From positions 90,127,034-90,191,033 of the forward strand of contig OX123186.2 of the NCBI GenBank assembly GCA_944739405.2: a stretch of DNA of 64,000 nucleotides, read 5' to 3'. Source of the stretch: Euclidia mi (lineage: Eukaryota; Arthropoda; Insecta; Lepidoptera; Erebidae). The position numbers were made by a program, and so were the translations under genes. The notes beneath the pieces were generated by a model, which was not told where the DNA came from, did not search any database, and worked only from the letters and a program-made list of their open reading frames with translations. Below, piece after piece: positions 1-9,813 of the stretch (position 1 is its first letter; every line of letters begins with the position of its first letter).

Positions 1-711
1 AGCGCCACATCTGCTGAAAGTTCCACGCGGCAACTTCAGCGATTGAATAGTCAAAGTCAAACTAAGGTGACGATTATGAACCTCAATTTTTTTAATTAAT
101 CACTTAATAAATTTACATTTACTGCCTCTTTCTTAAAGCAATAGGTAGAACCACGTGAAAGAACGGGTGATAAATAATAGTCGAAGTATGTGGTCGGCAT
201 ACACATGAAATGCGCAGAGCCGCCAGCATCATGTGACGGCGTCGGTTAACTAATGGTCGCGAAACGCTCGACGGAAGGTTCGCGCTTAATTTCGGCTGAT
301 GTGTCAAAGTAGATTTGAAGAACACTACACGTGCAATCAACGGAGTTTTCTCGGTAGTTGACGCAGATGTGTCGCAACACTAAGACCCAAATTTTAATTT
401 TTACGTTTCGTAGCATTATACAAGTTAATTAATGAAACGTGAATAATTAGACCCGTTCAATAAATTAACCAATTATGATATAAATACCAGGGACTCCTTT
501 CACGGTTTGAATCAACTGAAAAACACGAGAATTTATACCTGTAATAATGACCTTGTACAACGTACATGTAGGGTATCCAACATTTCAGTTTCAGCAAGTC
601 CCTTCCATTTATATATTTTTCTATTATTACTACCTACCGTATTAAGTTCTTTCATCGATACCCAAGGTATCGACATCGATTTCATTTATAAGGTGTTATT
701 GTTTTAAAATA
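1..711. other. AT-rich stretch without a recognisable gene
   Basis: I see no coding signal. The short open frames lack recognisable domains. The first 60 bases and the stretch near 350-390 share the word 'cagatgtg' or similar and may be old repeat edges, but I cannot assign them. It is probably intron or spacer upstream of the first FLYWCH exon. Confidence 0.4.
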
Positions 712-719
712 TTATAAGA

Positions 720-941
720 ATAAATATAAAAATCTGTATATATAAAATCCTTGCGTTACTGACTGACTGACAGACAAGCTACAGCCAAAACTATTAGGCG
801 TAGGAAGCTGAAATTTGGCATGTATGTTCCCTGAGGACCGTAGAGGTGCACTAAGACGGGATTTCCCGAAATTCCCACGGGAACTGGAAGAAACGGTTAA
901 ATAAAAAAAATGTGCGGGCGTAGCTGCGGGCGTCATCTAGT
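720..941 (+). mobile_element. Helitron-like (Lep1-type) non-autonomous repeat
   Basis: The sequence runs from a 'tatataaaatccttgcg' start through 'ctgactgactgacagac' and 'gctgaaatttggcatgtat' to a GC-rich end that finishes in CTAGT at 937-941. A CTRRT terminus and lack of a target duplication are Helitron hallmarks. This wording is typical of the abundant lepidopteran Helitron-like repeats. No transposase is encoded. The family assignment is from recalled resemblance. Confidence 0.45.
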
Positions 942-1059
942 TATCTATATTTATTGAGGACAAGGGCACTGCTCATAAAATATAATATCATATTAGTGTT
1001 CTGACAGCTCCAAATAATTATATAAATATTATTATAAATTCTTGTAATTGTTTTACTTT

Positions 1060-1437
1060 ACTAAGGCAGCGATAGCCGAGTGGATATACCAATGGACTGC
1101 CATGCAGAGGGTATCGAGTTCAAACCCACGGCGCGCACCGATGACTTTTCGGAGTTATGTGCGTATTGAATTGTTAATTATCGCTTGTCCCGTGCCTCGG
1201 AGAGCACGTTAAGCCGTCGGTCCCGGTTGTCATGAAGATCTTTGACAGTCGTTACAGGGTGTCAGTACCTTCTAAATAAACTGACACTAGTCTAAACCAT
1301 GGAATATCGCTATCCCTTCGGGTTGCGGAGGTCAGACAGGCAGTCGCTCTGTGGAAAAGCTAATATTCAGCCAAATCCGGTTGGACTAGTAAGCGGACCC
1401 CAGATTGAAACTGGGATAACGCTAAGAGAAAGAAGAA
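1060..1437 (+). mobile_element. tRNA-headed SINE with perfect target-site duplication
   Basis: The element starts with a tRNA-like head (A box near 'gatagccgagtgg', B box 'gagttcaaaccc') followed by a body containing 'gagcacgttaagccgtcggt'. It is flanked by a perfect 16-bp direct repeat, 'gtaattgttttacttt', at 1044-1059 and 1438-1453, which is a target-site duplication made by LINE-driven retroposition. Pol III transcription from the internal boxes is expected for this class. Diverged relatives lie at 1776-2150, 43790-43975 (minus) and 54056-54416 (minus). Confidence 0.85.
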
Positions 1438-1775
1438 GTAATTGTTTTACTTTCCAAGCCTACTGTTCAGGAAGCAAAGGTATGATTTGATAGATATTTT
1501 TAATTTTACTTGGTAGGAAAACCTTGTTAAACAAGAGGTCAATTTCGTATAAGATAAATGTTAAAAACTTAATAAAATCATAATATATTATATGTGTACA
1601 GTTTGTAAGAAGTTAAAATGTTACTAATATTATTTAATTTTTAATTTGTTTAAGGTAATTTTCATGTGAAATACCTTTTGTATGTAGGCTTTTCTATACA
1701 TGGAATGTTGACTTGGCGAATTTATTCCTCTATAAAATTTATATTTAATTTACATTAGAAAAAAATATGAAATTA

Positions 1776-2150
1776 AGGCAGCGATATCCTAATACAAACC
1801 GATTGCAAAGCACAGGGCATTAAGTCCAAATCCAGGACGCGCACCATTTACTTTTAAAGTGATGTGCGTATAATACGTTAATTATCATTTGCCCTGTGCC
1901 TCGAAGAGCACGTCATGTCACTGGTCCCATCATTAAGAACTTTGACAGTTGATATGGGGGTCAATTCCCTTACACTAGTGTATGCTATGGAAACTAGCTA
2001 TCATGGATATATGCTTTTGGGATTGCGGCGGTCAGACAGCAGTCGCTCTCAGAAAAATATTCTCTTAAATGTAGTTAGCATAGTGCGCGGATTATGGATT
2101 TCAAAGCGAAACTCTTGGATGGAATAGAGTTAACACTAAGATAATGATGA
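1776..2150 (+). mobile_element. diverged copy of the same tRNA-headed SINE
   Basis: It follows the 1060-1437 SINE in order: 'ggcagcgat' head, 'gcgcaccattt', 'gtgcctcgaagagcacgt', 'ggattgcggcggtcagacag' and a gat-rich tail. Many substitutions and a weakened B box suggest an old insertion. I found no target duplication. Confidence 0.7.
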
Positions 2151-2159
2151 TAATGAGAG

Positions 2160-2745
2160 TAAAGGATCAAATTAGTTAGGATTAGATTACAGAGTTTGTT
2201 ACTCTTTGTATAGAAGCGAATTTAATGGAGGTATTTTAATGTACAAAACATATAAAAAGACACAAATATATGCGTAAAGCAATATTAAAGTAGAATCCTA
2301 AATATACATATTAATTTAAATTGTTTTCCAATGTAATGGCACTGTAACAGCACCGCTGCCAACAAGCCAGCAATTAACTTGTCATTTGCAGTTGAGCATT
2401 GGAACGTATGTCGCATAATTTATTTCATAAAGACGGTTTAAAATGCCAATGGTGGATTGTCCGCGCTTGTAACTAACAACTTCAAAACCTTGCTGCAGAT
2501 GCACAGTTACGGTGACGGTACAATGTACCATGACACAAACATTGTGGTAATATTATTTTGGTTTTGATTGGAAATTGTCTTCAAAACTTAATGTAAAGTG
2601 GAAGTGCCTATGGATATTAATATAAGATAGTTGATTTTAGTTTCGTTTTATTTGAAGTTTTTATAGTACTTAGTACTTTAGTAAATTTAGTTTTTGTTGT
2701 GAGAAGTATACAAGACCTACACTTTTCTTGATTGTTTATGGATAA
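2160..2745. other. AT-rich non-coding stretch
   Basis: I see no open frame with recognisable content and no clear repeat. It is probably spacer or intron. Confidence 0.4.
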
Positions 2746-2875
2746 TCAATCAGTCAATTAGCCTATTGCAGTCCACTGCTGGAGATAGCCCTCTCCCAAC
2801 ATGCGCCACAATGACCGGTCCTCTGCCCAGTCCGCCCCAGGCACCTTTTTAGGTCGTCAGACCACGGTTTATGGA
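2746..2875 (-). repeat. short 3' fragment of an RTE-type LINE
   Basis: On the minus strand the sequence contains the word 'ccagcagtggactgcaatag', which in Lepidoptera forms the end of RTE-type LINE coding sequence and its short 3' UTR. Only about 130 bp remain. Similar scraps are at 3905-4030 (plus), 6165-6335 (minus) and 11805-11880 (minus). Confidence 0.4.
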
Positions 2876-2879
2876 TATC

Positions 2880-3354
2880 AATAATTATTTTTCCCCACGT
2901 TTCCACCGACTCCATCGGCGGTAGCAGAACAGGAGCAAAATAAGTACATACATACTCGACAAAGTGTGTTCCATATCAATCCATCGATTTCAGCTAGTAC
3001 TGGTAAGTTTAGTTTCAGCAAGTAAGTCTGCTTATCCAGCAATGACTGCGCTGCGGCTTTTTTGGAATGTCTATTAGTTGTATTCTCTTCCTTTCCTTTC
3101 TGCACCGATGCATAGGCATCTTTAGGCTAACAATGATATGTAGGGACAATTCAAGGAGCCATGATAGACGGCTATTTACTAGTATATAGTTGTAGAGTTG
3201 TAAAACGGTGGTGAAACTATCTATAAGTCAGAAATAATAGCTTTCCTATTCTGAAGACGGCTGAAGCAGTTGGAACTGCGTTAAGCTATAACAATATGAA
3301 GCTTTGTAGTTTGTCTACTGAATACTTGGTTAAATAAGGTCTTGTTATCCCCAG
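2880..3354 (+). other. probable intron upstream of the first FLYWCH exon
   Basis: No gene is seen. The last bases form the 3' splice site 'cttgttatccccag' used by the exon that follows. Confidence 0.4.
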
Positions 3355-3560
3355 ATTTCAAAATAACGACTTCATCAAGAGGAGCACCTATAATAGTCGT
3401 GGATGGCTACAAATTCTGTAAACAGAAGAAATGCGGTGGTAAAGTAAGGTGGTTTTGTCACAGCCAGCACTCTGGATGCAAAGCAGTCGTATACACCGTC
3501 GAAGAAGAAATAGTATCTGCGAAGTTAAAGCATAACCATGAACCGCCGTACATACTGTAG
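3355..3560 (+). CDS. mod(mdg4): alternative terminal exon, FLYWCH zinc finger 1 (mod(mdg4)-like)
   Basis: The exon follows the acceptor 'gttatccccag' (AG at 3353-3354) and runs to a TAG at 3558-3560. It adds about 67 residues to whatever is spliced upstream. Entry is in codon phase 1, with two bases before the first full codon. The product reads TTSSRGAPI, then GYKF, then RWFC-x6-C, then the terminal HNH, matching a FLYWCH C2H2 zinc finger in which Cys, Cys and HxH bind zinc. There is no start codon in the exon, so it needs cis- or trans-splicing to a shared 5' part. By analogy with Drosophila mod(mdg4), that part would carry a BTB domain and act in nuclear insulator or chromatin complexes. 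Domain and splice signals are seen; gene identity is inferred from the array and could be another BTB-FLYWCH gene. Confidence 0.78.
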
Positions 3561-3904
3561 GAATAGAGATGATATTTCGTTTAAGAATGACTGACTCACA
3601 ATTATTTCGATTTACTTGATATTTTTTTGTATGTTTCTTAGCTCTTCTCCCTATTAAATATTGTTTTGTAAAATGAATCGTATTCACCATGGCGTTTGTA
3701 CGTAGCAATCAGTATAATTTCGCATGTGCAAGTGTGCTCGATACTAAGAAATAACAATGAGATCGATTTAGGTTTAAGAATTCGTATTTTATTAGTTCCT
3801 ATGTCGCTTTAAGCCTCGAAAAATACAAGATTTATTTTTAATACTAGCGTATTTTATTTTATTATTATGTGTTAGACTTGTTAGAGTACCTTCAGTAGGT
3901 ACTT
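3561..3904. other. downstream flank of exon 1, non-coding
   Basis: No gene is seen. A minus-strand open frame overlapping 3388-3708 is the shadow of exon 1. No clear polyadenylation hexamer lies in the first 200 bases. Confidence 0.35.
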
Positions 3905-4030
3905 TAACTGCTTTAGTTATCTTTGACGAGATAGACCGATGTCTTGAGGAGGATGGCTGGATGACGAAAATTGGTCTTGTGACGTCTCCTGAGGCAGGCT
4001 TACGTCCAGCAGTGGATTGCAATAGACTGG
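3905..4030 (+). repeat. RTE-type LINE 3' fragment
   Basis: The plus strand has the words 'gtccagcagtggattgcaat' and 'agatagaccgatg', typical of the C-terminal coding end of lepidopteran RTE LINEs. It is a remnant with no reading frame of use. Confidence 0.4.
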
Positions 4031-4089
4031 TGAGATAAAATAAAATTCATGTACCAAGCAACAGGAATTATTTTTCTCTGATTAAAAAT

Positions 4090-4350
4090 ACCTGCCTCGT
4101 TGATCTCGCGGCATAAATGTGCGCGTGGTATTGGGAGGTCTCGGGTTCGATCCTCGGCTCGGGCAAAGTGTTATTGGGTTTTTCCGTTAGGAAATTCTCA
4201 GTAGCAGCACGGAGTCTGGTAATGTGCCCGGTACGGCAATAGGCTCGTCCCCTATTACGTGGGACTAAAATGAATCTGGCAAAAAGTGTGTTTAGCAATG
4301 TACCTATGCCTACCCCTTCGGGGAGATAGGCGTGAGACTATGTATGTATG
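4090..4350 (+). mobile_element. second SINE family, full-length-like copy
   Basis: It has a tRNA-like head ('gttgatctcgcgg' and B box 'gggttcgatcc'), then a body with 'gttattgggtttttccgtta' and 'ggcaataggctcg', and a 3' end 'cctaccccttcgggga' followed by a tatg-rich tail. Other copies are at 11178-11408, 8840-9037 (partial) and 35050-35113 (3' end only). Confidence 0.75.
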
Positions 4351-4379
4351 GATTAAAAATATGCTCAAGACGTGTCCTT

Positions 4380-4615
4380 ATCATCCTTATCAAACGGTCC
4401 CACTACTCAGCACGACAGGGACTTGCCATTCTCACTATGAAAATGGTAAGGTATAGGCAAGGCGCTGGTAAAGTACGGGTTGGCTGACTTCATATGTCTT
4501 TTCAGAACATGAAGAAATCTCAGACATGCAGGTTTCCTCATAATGGTTCCATCACCGTTAAGCAAGTGATCATTAACAATTGAATACACTCTTAACTTGG
4601 AAAAATCAGCAGTGC
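4380..4615 (+). repeat. dispersed repeat R3, also near exons at 36.9 and 63.99 kb
   Basis: It shares wording with 36725-36940 and 63780-63930: 'actatgaaaa', a 'ggctgactt' or 'ggcagactt' word, 'ctcagacatgcaggt' and 'cctca-aatg'. The family is common in moth genomes by recall, but I cannot name it. Confidence 0.5.
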
Positions 4616-4788
4616 ACGTGGGTATATATATTTCGTAGCAGTCTTCGAGTCTATTAGGCTATTTCTGCCTGTTAATGCCAGAAAACCAGAAATAGTCTGT
4701 ACCGACAATGATGCATATTCTTTAATTAGTATAGAATGTTGTTAATGTATTTTTGAGTATATTATAGGTACATTTTCTCAATTTCCAG

Positions 4789-4901
4789 GTTCCAGTTTTA
4801 CAATAACTACATCATCAAGAGGAGCCCGAATCATAATAATGGATGGCTACAAATTTCGTAAGCAAATAGAAATTGGTCCCAAAGTGAGGTATAATTCATG
4901 A
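4789..4901 (+). pseudogene. mod(mdg4): truncated FLYWCH terminal exon 2
   Basis: After the acceptor 'caatttccag' (AG at 4787-4788) the sequence encodes the first half of the same module, with TTSSRGARI, GYKFRKQ and KVR. At the point where other exons read RWYC it diverges into 'ataattcatga', so the frame stops at 4899-4901. All four zinc ligands are missing. I see no second half in the next 3 kb. Helitron-like sequence begins about 90 bp downstream, so the 3' half was probably lost in a rearrangement. A chance GT at 4889-4890 could act as a donor, but no matching acceptor exon was found. Its N-terminal half is closest to exon 1. Confidence 0.7.
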
Positions 4902-4989
4902 GTTAATTTGATCGTTTTGGTAAACAGCAGCTTTTCATATCTTTCTTTTTTATTTAAAGTCGTGGTTCGTATGGTTATCGGTATTGTAG

Positions 4990-5627
4990 ATCCCTACTTA
5001 ATATTATAGATGCGAAAGTGTGTATGTATGTATCTATGTATGTATGTATGTATGTTCCGTTTTCACGCTAAAACGGCTGAACCGATCTTGTTGAAATTTT
5101 ATATAGAGATATATTGGACCATGGAGACAAACAAAGGCTACCATAAGTTGCAAAAATTAAACTGGGCGGGATTTTAGGGAGGGTAGAAGTTTGTACGGCG
5201 CAAATTTACCTCTTGAAAGTAAGAACGCATGCGCTGTAAGTTAGTAGTATATCTGTCAGTACAGTCTCATCATACATATTGTCTTGATGTGCACGGTGAA
5301 TACATTATTCGCATATAAATATGAACAAATAATTTGTTTTATACTACGCTTAAACGACTGAAACGAACTTCTCTCCTAATATTATAAATGCAAAAGTGTT
5401 TATAGGGATATGTATTAGACATGTATTGGAACATGGCCTTGACATTTGACTGTATGCAAGGCGATGTTAATATGATACTGACCATGGATACTGACCGAAT
5501 TACTTTGTACCCTATAGCGTTTCTAAACTCTTTAGACTAATCAGGAGTGCCTTCACACAACTTGAGACTGAAAGTAAATTTTTGCTACCCCGAATTCAAC
5601 GCGCGCGAGGTCGTGGGCAAAAACTAG
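4990..5627 (+). mobile_element. Helitron-like non-autonomous element
   Basis: It begins near 'cctacttaatattatagatg', continues with 'gcgaaagtgtgtatgtatg' and 'ttttcacgctaaaacggctg', and ends in a GC-rich stretch closing with CTAGT. This order is typical of lepidopteran Helitron-like repeats. An internal partial repeat of the start ('cctaatattataaatgcaaaag') near 5376 suggests two overlapping copies. No coding sequence. Confidence 0.55.
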
Positions 5628-6160
5628 TACTTTTATAAACATACCTATGTATCCGTATCGTATCAGTCAAAATGCGTATCTATGCATCTCTACCAATTTA
5701 CGGACGGGTGAAATATTTGATCGATCCATGGATTTGGCTACTAAAGACTCGTATTTGAGATAAGCTGTCCCTCAATGCCAGATTCTTTACCTTTGATGTC
5801 TATGTAGTTCGTAAAACTAAAGTAGGTAGGGACTTGAACAAGATCAAACATACTTTAATTTTAACGTAGCCAAATCCATGGATATGTCCATGACATATCT
5901 AATCATAATATATATAATCCATGATATGAATGCGACAGATTAGACGTAATTAAAACTCAATAAAATTTCAGTCGGGACAAAGGTTATAATTTTCCACACC
6001 AATTGTTTGCTTAATTTAATGGAATTGTACTACAATCAACATTGATTTGTGATTTTAGAGTTTTGTTTATATCATGCATAATGTGATAGTTCAAAGATTA
6101 GCAAGATGTTTTTAAATAAATGTTTGATGTTTACACAATGAGATGATAATAATGTTTATT
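5628..6160. repeat. non-coding stretch with a 15-bp inverted repeat
   Basis: The word 'ccatggatttggcta' near 5734 recurs inverted as 'tagccaaatccatgg' near 5868. A related word appears at about 34920. This suggests a small fold-back element of roughly 150-200 bp. There is no gene. Confidence 0.4.
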
Positions 6161-6164
6161 ATTT

Positions 6165-6335
6165 TTAAGAGCCTGATTTGTGTCCCACTGCTGGGCAAAG
6201 ACCAAACCAGACCTTCTAAGGTGCGAGCTCCTGCCAATCCATTTCAAAAGCGTCCAATTTATCCCGTCGTCTCCTCCTAGTCTTTCCCCGTTGCCTTTTC
6301 TTGCATCCGCATTGTGGTTGTGCCCGACTATTATA
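6165..6335 (-). repeat. RTE-type LINE C-terminal fragment
   Basis: The minus-strand frame ends in a tract like 'GLVFAQQWDTNQ', matching the C-terminal tail common to lepidopteran RTE LINE proteins. Only about 55 residues remain, so it is a relic. Confidence 0.45.
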
Positions 6336-7218
6336 GCTGTATGCATAATGATTTAAAGGTAATATTAATAAACAATAATATAATTTTGTATTATTCTTAA
6401 ACCTTTATAACTTATCCCACGAAGTCTATGGAATATTATTGATAAACATTTTGAAAAATAAATAAATAATTGGTCTTTTTAATATTGCAATAAGTCGAAT
6501 ATGTGCAATATATAATGAAATAATTATATATATAATAAATAATTAAATTAAAAAACATGAATATAAATATTTCCCGTTATATTTAATATAAGAAAGAAAG
6601 CGTGTTTATATACAGTTATTTCGGTGAGGAAAATAGCCCCTTAACCTTAGGTTGTTGAACGCTATTGTTAAAGTGCAAAACTTTACTACCTACTTATTAA
6701 ATTTTCTTCCAAAACTCTTCCTAAATATGTTTTTTTTATGTTTATACCACATGAGTAGATAAACGGAACAGAGACACATCTTCTTACAACAGCGCGAATC
6801 GGTTGCACTACTACGAGCACGCAGCTTATGTGTGCGTGACCACTGGCCGCTTGTCGTGTACGCCGCGAGAGTGGAAAGAACCGGTTTACGTAGGCACATG
6901 CAGTTGACAATCTTAGGGTTATTACGACGCACGTTGTTTGTTTTGTACGTTGCAACTTTTAATATTTTAATGTAAAAAGTGGTGTTTTATTATTAATAAT
7001 GGTTGTTTATTGTACTGTGTGTATGAATAATACTAGATGAAATAATTAAATCATTATAAAGATTTTAACAATTGGTACAATTGGGTTTTTTAATTAGGTA
7101 TAACTCCTGATAATTTTGTCGCATTTGTTGAATTGCTAGAGCAAAAGTTTCGCGAATATTTCGATCTTGAAATAAATATTGTCAATGTTGGCAACGAAAT
7201 ACTTAACAACTCATTAGT
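6336..7218. other. AT-rich stretch, no supported gene
   Basis: Two overlapping minus-strand open frames in 6686-6955 share a somewhat GC-richer patch but have no domain, and they overlap each other in different frames. I treat them as chance. The rest is AT-rich. Confidence 0.4.
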
Positions 7219-7527
7219 TGTGAAATTGTGTAAAAGCAATTAATGTTTACATAACCAATGACTATCAGAAAGTGATCAGCCATCGATAGGGATTACAAAA
7301 AACAGGTGCATGCGATTTTCGACCTTATTGACGTAACTCAGAATTTATAATTTTAATAACGTATCAATGTCAGAAAGCAAGAAAATACCAAAAAAGTCAG
7401 TCATGAATTGTCAATAAGGTCGAAAATCGCATGCACCTGTTTTTTGTAAGCCCTATCGATGGTTGATCATTTTATAGTCATTTGTTTTGTAGACGTTCAT
7501 TTGTCTTACACAATTTCTTTTTAAACT
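7219..7527. mobile_element. fold-back element (MITE) with long imperfect TIRs
   Basis: The arm around 7256-7340 ('catcgataggg', 'aggtgcatgcgattttcgac', 'cttattgac') recurs inverted at 7408-7487 with few mismatches. A weaker outer arm extends to about 7219 and 7527 ('aaattgtgtaa' and its complement). Arms are about 80-110 bp around a roughly 70-bp centre. It is non-coding. The superfamily is unknown because I cannot fix the exact ends or a target duplication. Confidence 0.75.
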
Positions 7528-7794
7528 TATTTTAGATACCTATCCCCGTGGTAAAACTAGTGGCCATAATAGCTAAAGGAGATTCCTATGTTTATTAGCA
7601 AAATAGATCATATTACCAGAAAATATTCAACACTATTAGTGGTATCGTTGGGAATGTCAAATAAATCACGTCGTCACGTCGTGTCCTTGGTAACAAATGT
7701 ATATTTTTATTCCGTGCTTTTAAAAGTTTCAGGTAGGTACATGCCTTTTTTGGTTACACTCGCTATTTTATTTACAACTGTACTTCTGCCGTAT

Positions 7795-7900
7795 AGCGAA
7801 TCCGTCGAGTCCAAGAATCTGCCCAATCCACGAATCTGTCGAGTTGGGAAACTGCCAAATCACGAATCTGTCCAATCCAGAATCTGTCGTATACCGAACA
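7795..7900 (+). repeat. degenerate tandem repeat around 'cgaatctgtc'
   Basis: Words such as 'cgaatccgtcgag', 'gaatctgcccaatcc', 'cgaatctgtcgag' and 'cgaatctgtccaatcc' recur about every 17-26 bases. It falls inside a 125-codon open frame (7588-7965) that has no recognisable domain, so I do not call a gene. Confidence 0.5.
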
Positions 7901-8030
7901 AGCGTTTTGTCTTAACCTATTGTGACAACCCTACCAAAATAGGTAACAAATTTACAAGCTCTTAAGACTGTCTCTCTGTTCGGTTTATTTACTCATGTGG
8001 TTTATACTATAACATTATTTATGTTTATAG

Positions 8031-8221
8031 GCCCAACGTTCATGCAGAATAACAGGAACCATCAAAGTCTAGTTTACAACGGGTACGTGTATTACAAGCA
8101 TATTGGGTATACACACAAAACTAGATGGCGCTGCAAACGACAATCATCACTTGGCTGCAAAGCAGTTATATTCACAGTGGATGGTCAAATAGTTTCTGTG
8201 AAGCACGAACATAATCATTAA
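8031..8221 (+). CDS. mod(mdg4): alternative terminal exon, divergent FLYWCH zinc finger 3
   Basis: The acceptor is 'ttatttatgtttatag' (AG at 8029-8030) and the frame enters in phase 1, as in the other exons. It encodes about 62 residues and stops at TAA right after the terminal HNH, so it lacks the short PP-type tail of its sisters. The usual SRGAR segment is replaced by a different sequence. The aromatic RW-x-C is RWRC, and the two cysteines are separated by seven residues instead of six. The second half (GCKAVIF, then VKHEHNH) is canonical. All zinc ligands are present, so it may be functional with altered specificity. Three tandem repeats containing AATAAA follow directly. Confidence 0.72.
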
Positions 8222-8230
8222 AACGATTAA

Positions 8231-8345
8231 AATTTAGAAGCAATTGAAATAAAGCGCTACGGAAATTGAGAAGCAGTGAGAAATAAACGCGTCAGAAATT
8301 GAAAAGCAATTGAAATAAAACGCTTCGGAAATTGAGAAGCAATTC
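8231..8345 (+). repeat. tandem repeat carrying three AATAAA hexamers
   Basis: About three imperfect units of 31-34 bp, built on 'gaagcaattgaaataaa' and 'cgg-aaattgag', begin about 10 bp after the stop codon of exon 3. Each of the three units contains AATAAA, so the array could act as a cluster of polyadenylation signals for transcripts ending in this exon. The repeat is seen; the function is inferred. Confidence 0.7.
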
Positions 8346-8839
8346 AACAAAATTATTGGTTTGAAAATTTCTTCTACATTTTCGTGATTTATGTACATGC
8401 TGTGATATATGTGTATACAATGAAGTTCATTATACTTATTATATATTTTACTCTACTATATTTTATTACTGACCTAAAAATATGTTTTGCTTCGCATAAC
8501 TTTAGTACTTTGAACAAATTATTGTATTTTAATTTGCATAATAGGTATGTAGTACGGTAGTTCCATAAGAAATAATTAAAATAAATATTTTGTAAAAATA
8601 TTGTTTAATTCTCAGCAAGACAATTTTTAGAAGGATGTTCAACTGTGTTTTCCTTAACATTGATACCTATTTTTACAAGAAATATAGTTGTATGAGTATA
8701 ACATCATCATTGCTGATAAATTTATTACGTTCATATATGACATGTATTACTAAATGCACGTAATATATTTTTTTGTAAAGTATAGTATAAGAGCAGTATA
8801 GAATAAGGGTGCATAGGGTTCCCACCAAGAACGTAGGGT
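8346..8839. other. AT-rich non-coding stretch
   Basis: No gene or named repeat is seen. The minus-strand frame at 8673-8870 is low complexity. Confidence 0.35.
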
Positions 8840-9037
8840 CCCAAGCCAACCTCACCTGCAAGTGGTGCACCTGCCGATCAACGGACGAGGCTCTGGCAAA
8901 CTGAATATCCCGATAAGCGGCAATAGGCTCGCCACCTATTACGTGGGATCAAAACAATGGCGAAAAGTGGGCGTTTAATATGCCTCTGCCTACCCCTTCG
9001 GGGAAACAGGTGTGAGTCTATGTATGTATGTATGTAT
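8840..9037 (+). mobile_element. partial copy of the second SINE family
   Basis: It shares 'cggcaataggctcgcc', 'tattacgtggga' and 'cctaccccttcgggga' with the copies at 4090 and 11178 and ends in a (tatg)n tail at about 9018-9037. The usual tRNA-like head is absent or replaced. Confidence 0.65.
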
Positions 9038-9074
9038 AGTATAAGAAGTAGCGGTAGTGAGAAAATGTGTCATA

Positions 9075-9330
9075 GATCGTTTGTAGCGCTCATAGCGAGA
9101 CTTGGCTTGTCGTTCGTAACAGATCGGCAAAGTTAAGCAACGCTTGCACAGGTCACCACTTGGATTGGTGACCGTGTGTGGCATTTTCATCTGGGCGCTG
9201 CCGTGCTTCGGAGGGCACGTTAAGCTGTCGGTCCCGGTTCTTGTCTAAGGATAAGGATCGTTAGGCCCTCTCGGAGGCCTTCGGGCTGTCTGAAAACTCT
9301 GACACCAGAGTTGGCCACACGCTCACACGA
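9075..9330 (+). mobile_element. 5S-rRNA-headed SINE
   Basis: The head contains 'aaagttaagcaacg' and 'acttggattggtgaccg', which match the internal control region of eukaryotic 5S rRNA (AAGTTAAGCAAC and ACTTGGATGGGTGACCG). The body then reads 'gtgcttcggagggcacg' and 'ttaagctgtcggtcccggtt', nearly the same as the body of the tRNA-headed SINE at 1060. It is therefore a SINE3-like element with a 5S-derived pol III promoter. It is not a 5S gene, because the 5' third is diverged and the sequence continues into SINE body. Confidence 0.75.
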
Positions 9331-9551
9331 AAAAAAAATAGATCGTTTAATAGTATTGTAATCTGTTTATAACGGTACGGTAAATATGTAGTGAGTATTG
9401 TCTGTAGTCACCTTTTTAATAATTATTTTAGCCATATTAAGCGAATATTAGTGTGGATCTTATTCTAAATCCACTAATTTGGCTCGCTCTTTTGCTTAGC
9501 TTAACCATGCATTGATTGGATTTGTATAAACATATTATGAATAAAACATTA
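9331..9551. other. non-coding stretch
   Basis: No gene is seen. Confidence 0.3.
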
Positions 9552-9561
9552 TACATTCACA

Positions 9562-9813
9562 GGTAAATGTGCACAAACTAATGCACAACGACAAAAGCGA
9601 TACAGAGAGCGATTGAAAAAAGAAAATCTTGAGAAATTCGAAGCACAGAGAATTGCACACTTATAGAAAGTGAAACAGAACAAAAAGAGAATATATCAAC
9701 TTAGCGAAGAACAACAAATAAAAAAAGAGAGCAATGGAGAAAATATTCAAAGAAACGAACAAAAAAACAGAAAATGTAAACAGTTGTACCTAAGTAAGAA
9801 AGTAAGACGTAGC
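9562..9813 (+). pseudogene. basic, Arg/Lys-rich protein remnant
   Basis: After a possible acceptor (AG at 9561) the frame reads QRQKRYRERLKKEN and then stops at a TAG near 9663. The same frame continues downstream with a KKREQWRKYSKK-like tract after a second basic stretch, then stops again. The pattern resembles basic N-terminal segments of multi-copy insect proteins and of the transposase-like protein at 15755. At least one stop breaks it. A (GA)-rich microsatellite follows at about 9815-9840. The family is not firmly recognised. Confidence 0.45.

Noticed and set aside
1060..1140. A functional tRNA gene (also 4090-4160)
   Set aside because: The A and B boxes are present but no cloverleaf with anticodon and acceptor stem closes; these are SINE heads.
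3388..3708. Minus-strand frames opposite FLYWCH exons (also 12183, 34167, 38591, 39336, 42548, 44028, 46678)
   Set aside because: They are shadows of the conserved plus-strand exons. Their products have no domain and depend on the reverse complement of the HNH and KVRWYC codons.
6686..6955. Two overlapping minus-strand genes
   Set aside because: They are the same stretch in two frames, with no domain or conserved motif.
7588..7965. A 125-codon gene
   Set aside because: The second half is a degenerate tandem repeat and no domain or relative is recognised.
8231..8345. A CRISPR-like array
   Set aside because: Units are directly adjacent imperfect tandem repeats without unique spacers, in a eukaryotic genome.
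9075..9200. A 5S rRNA gene
   Set aside because: Only the internal control region is well conserved; the 5' part is diverged and the sequence continues into SINE body.
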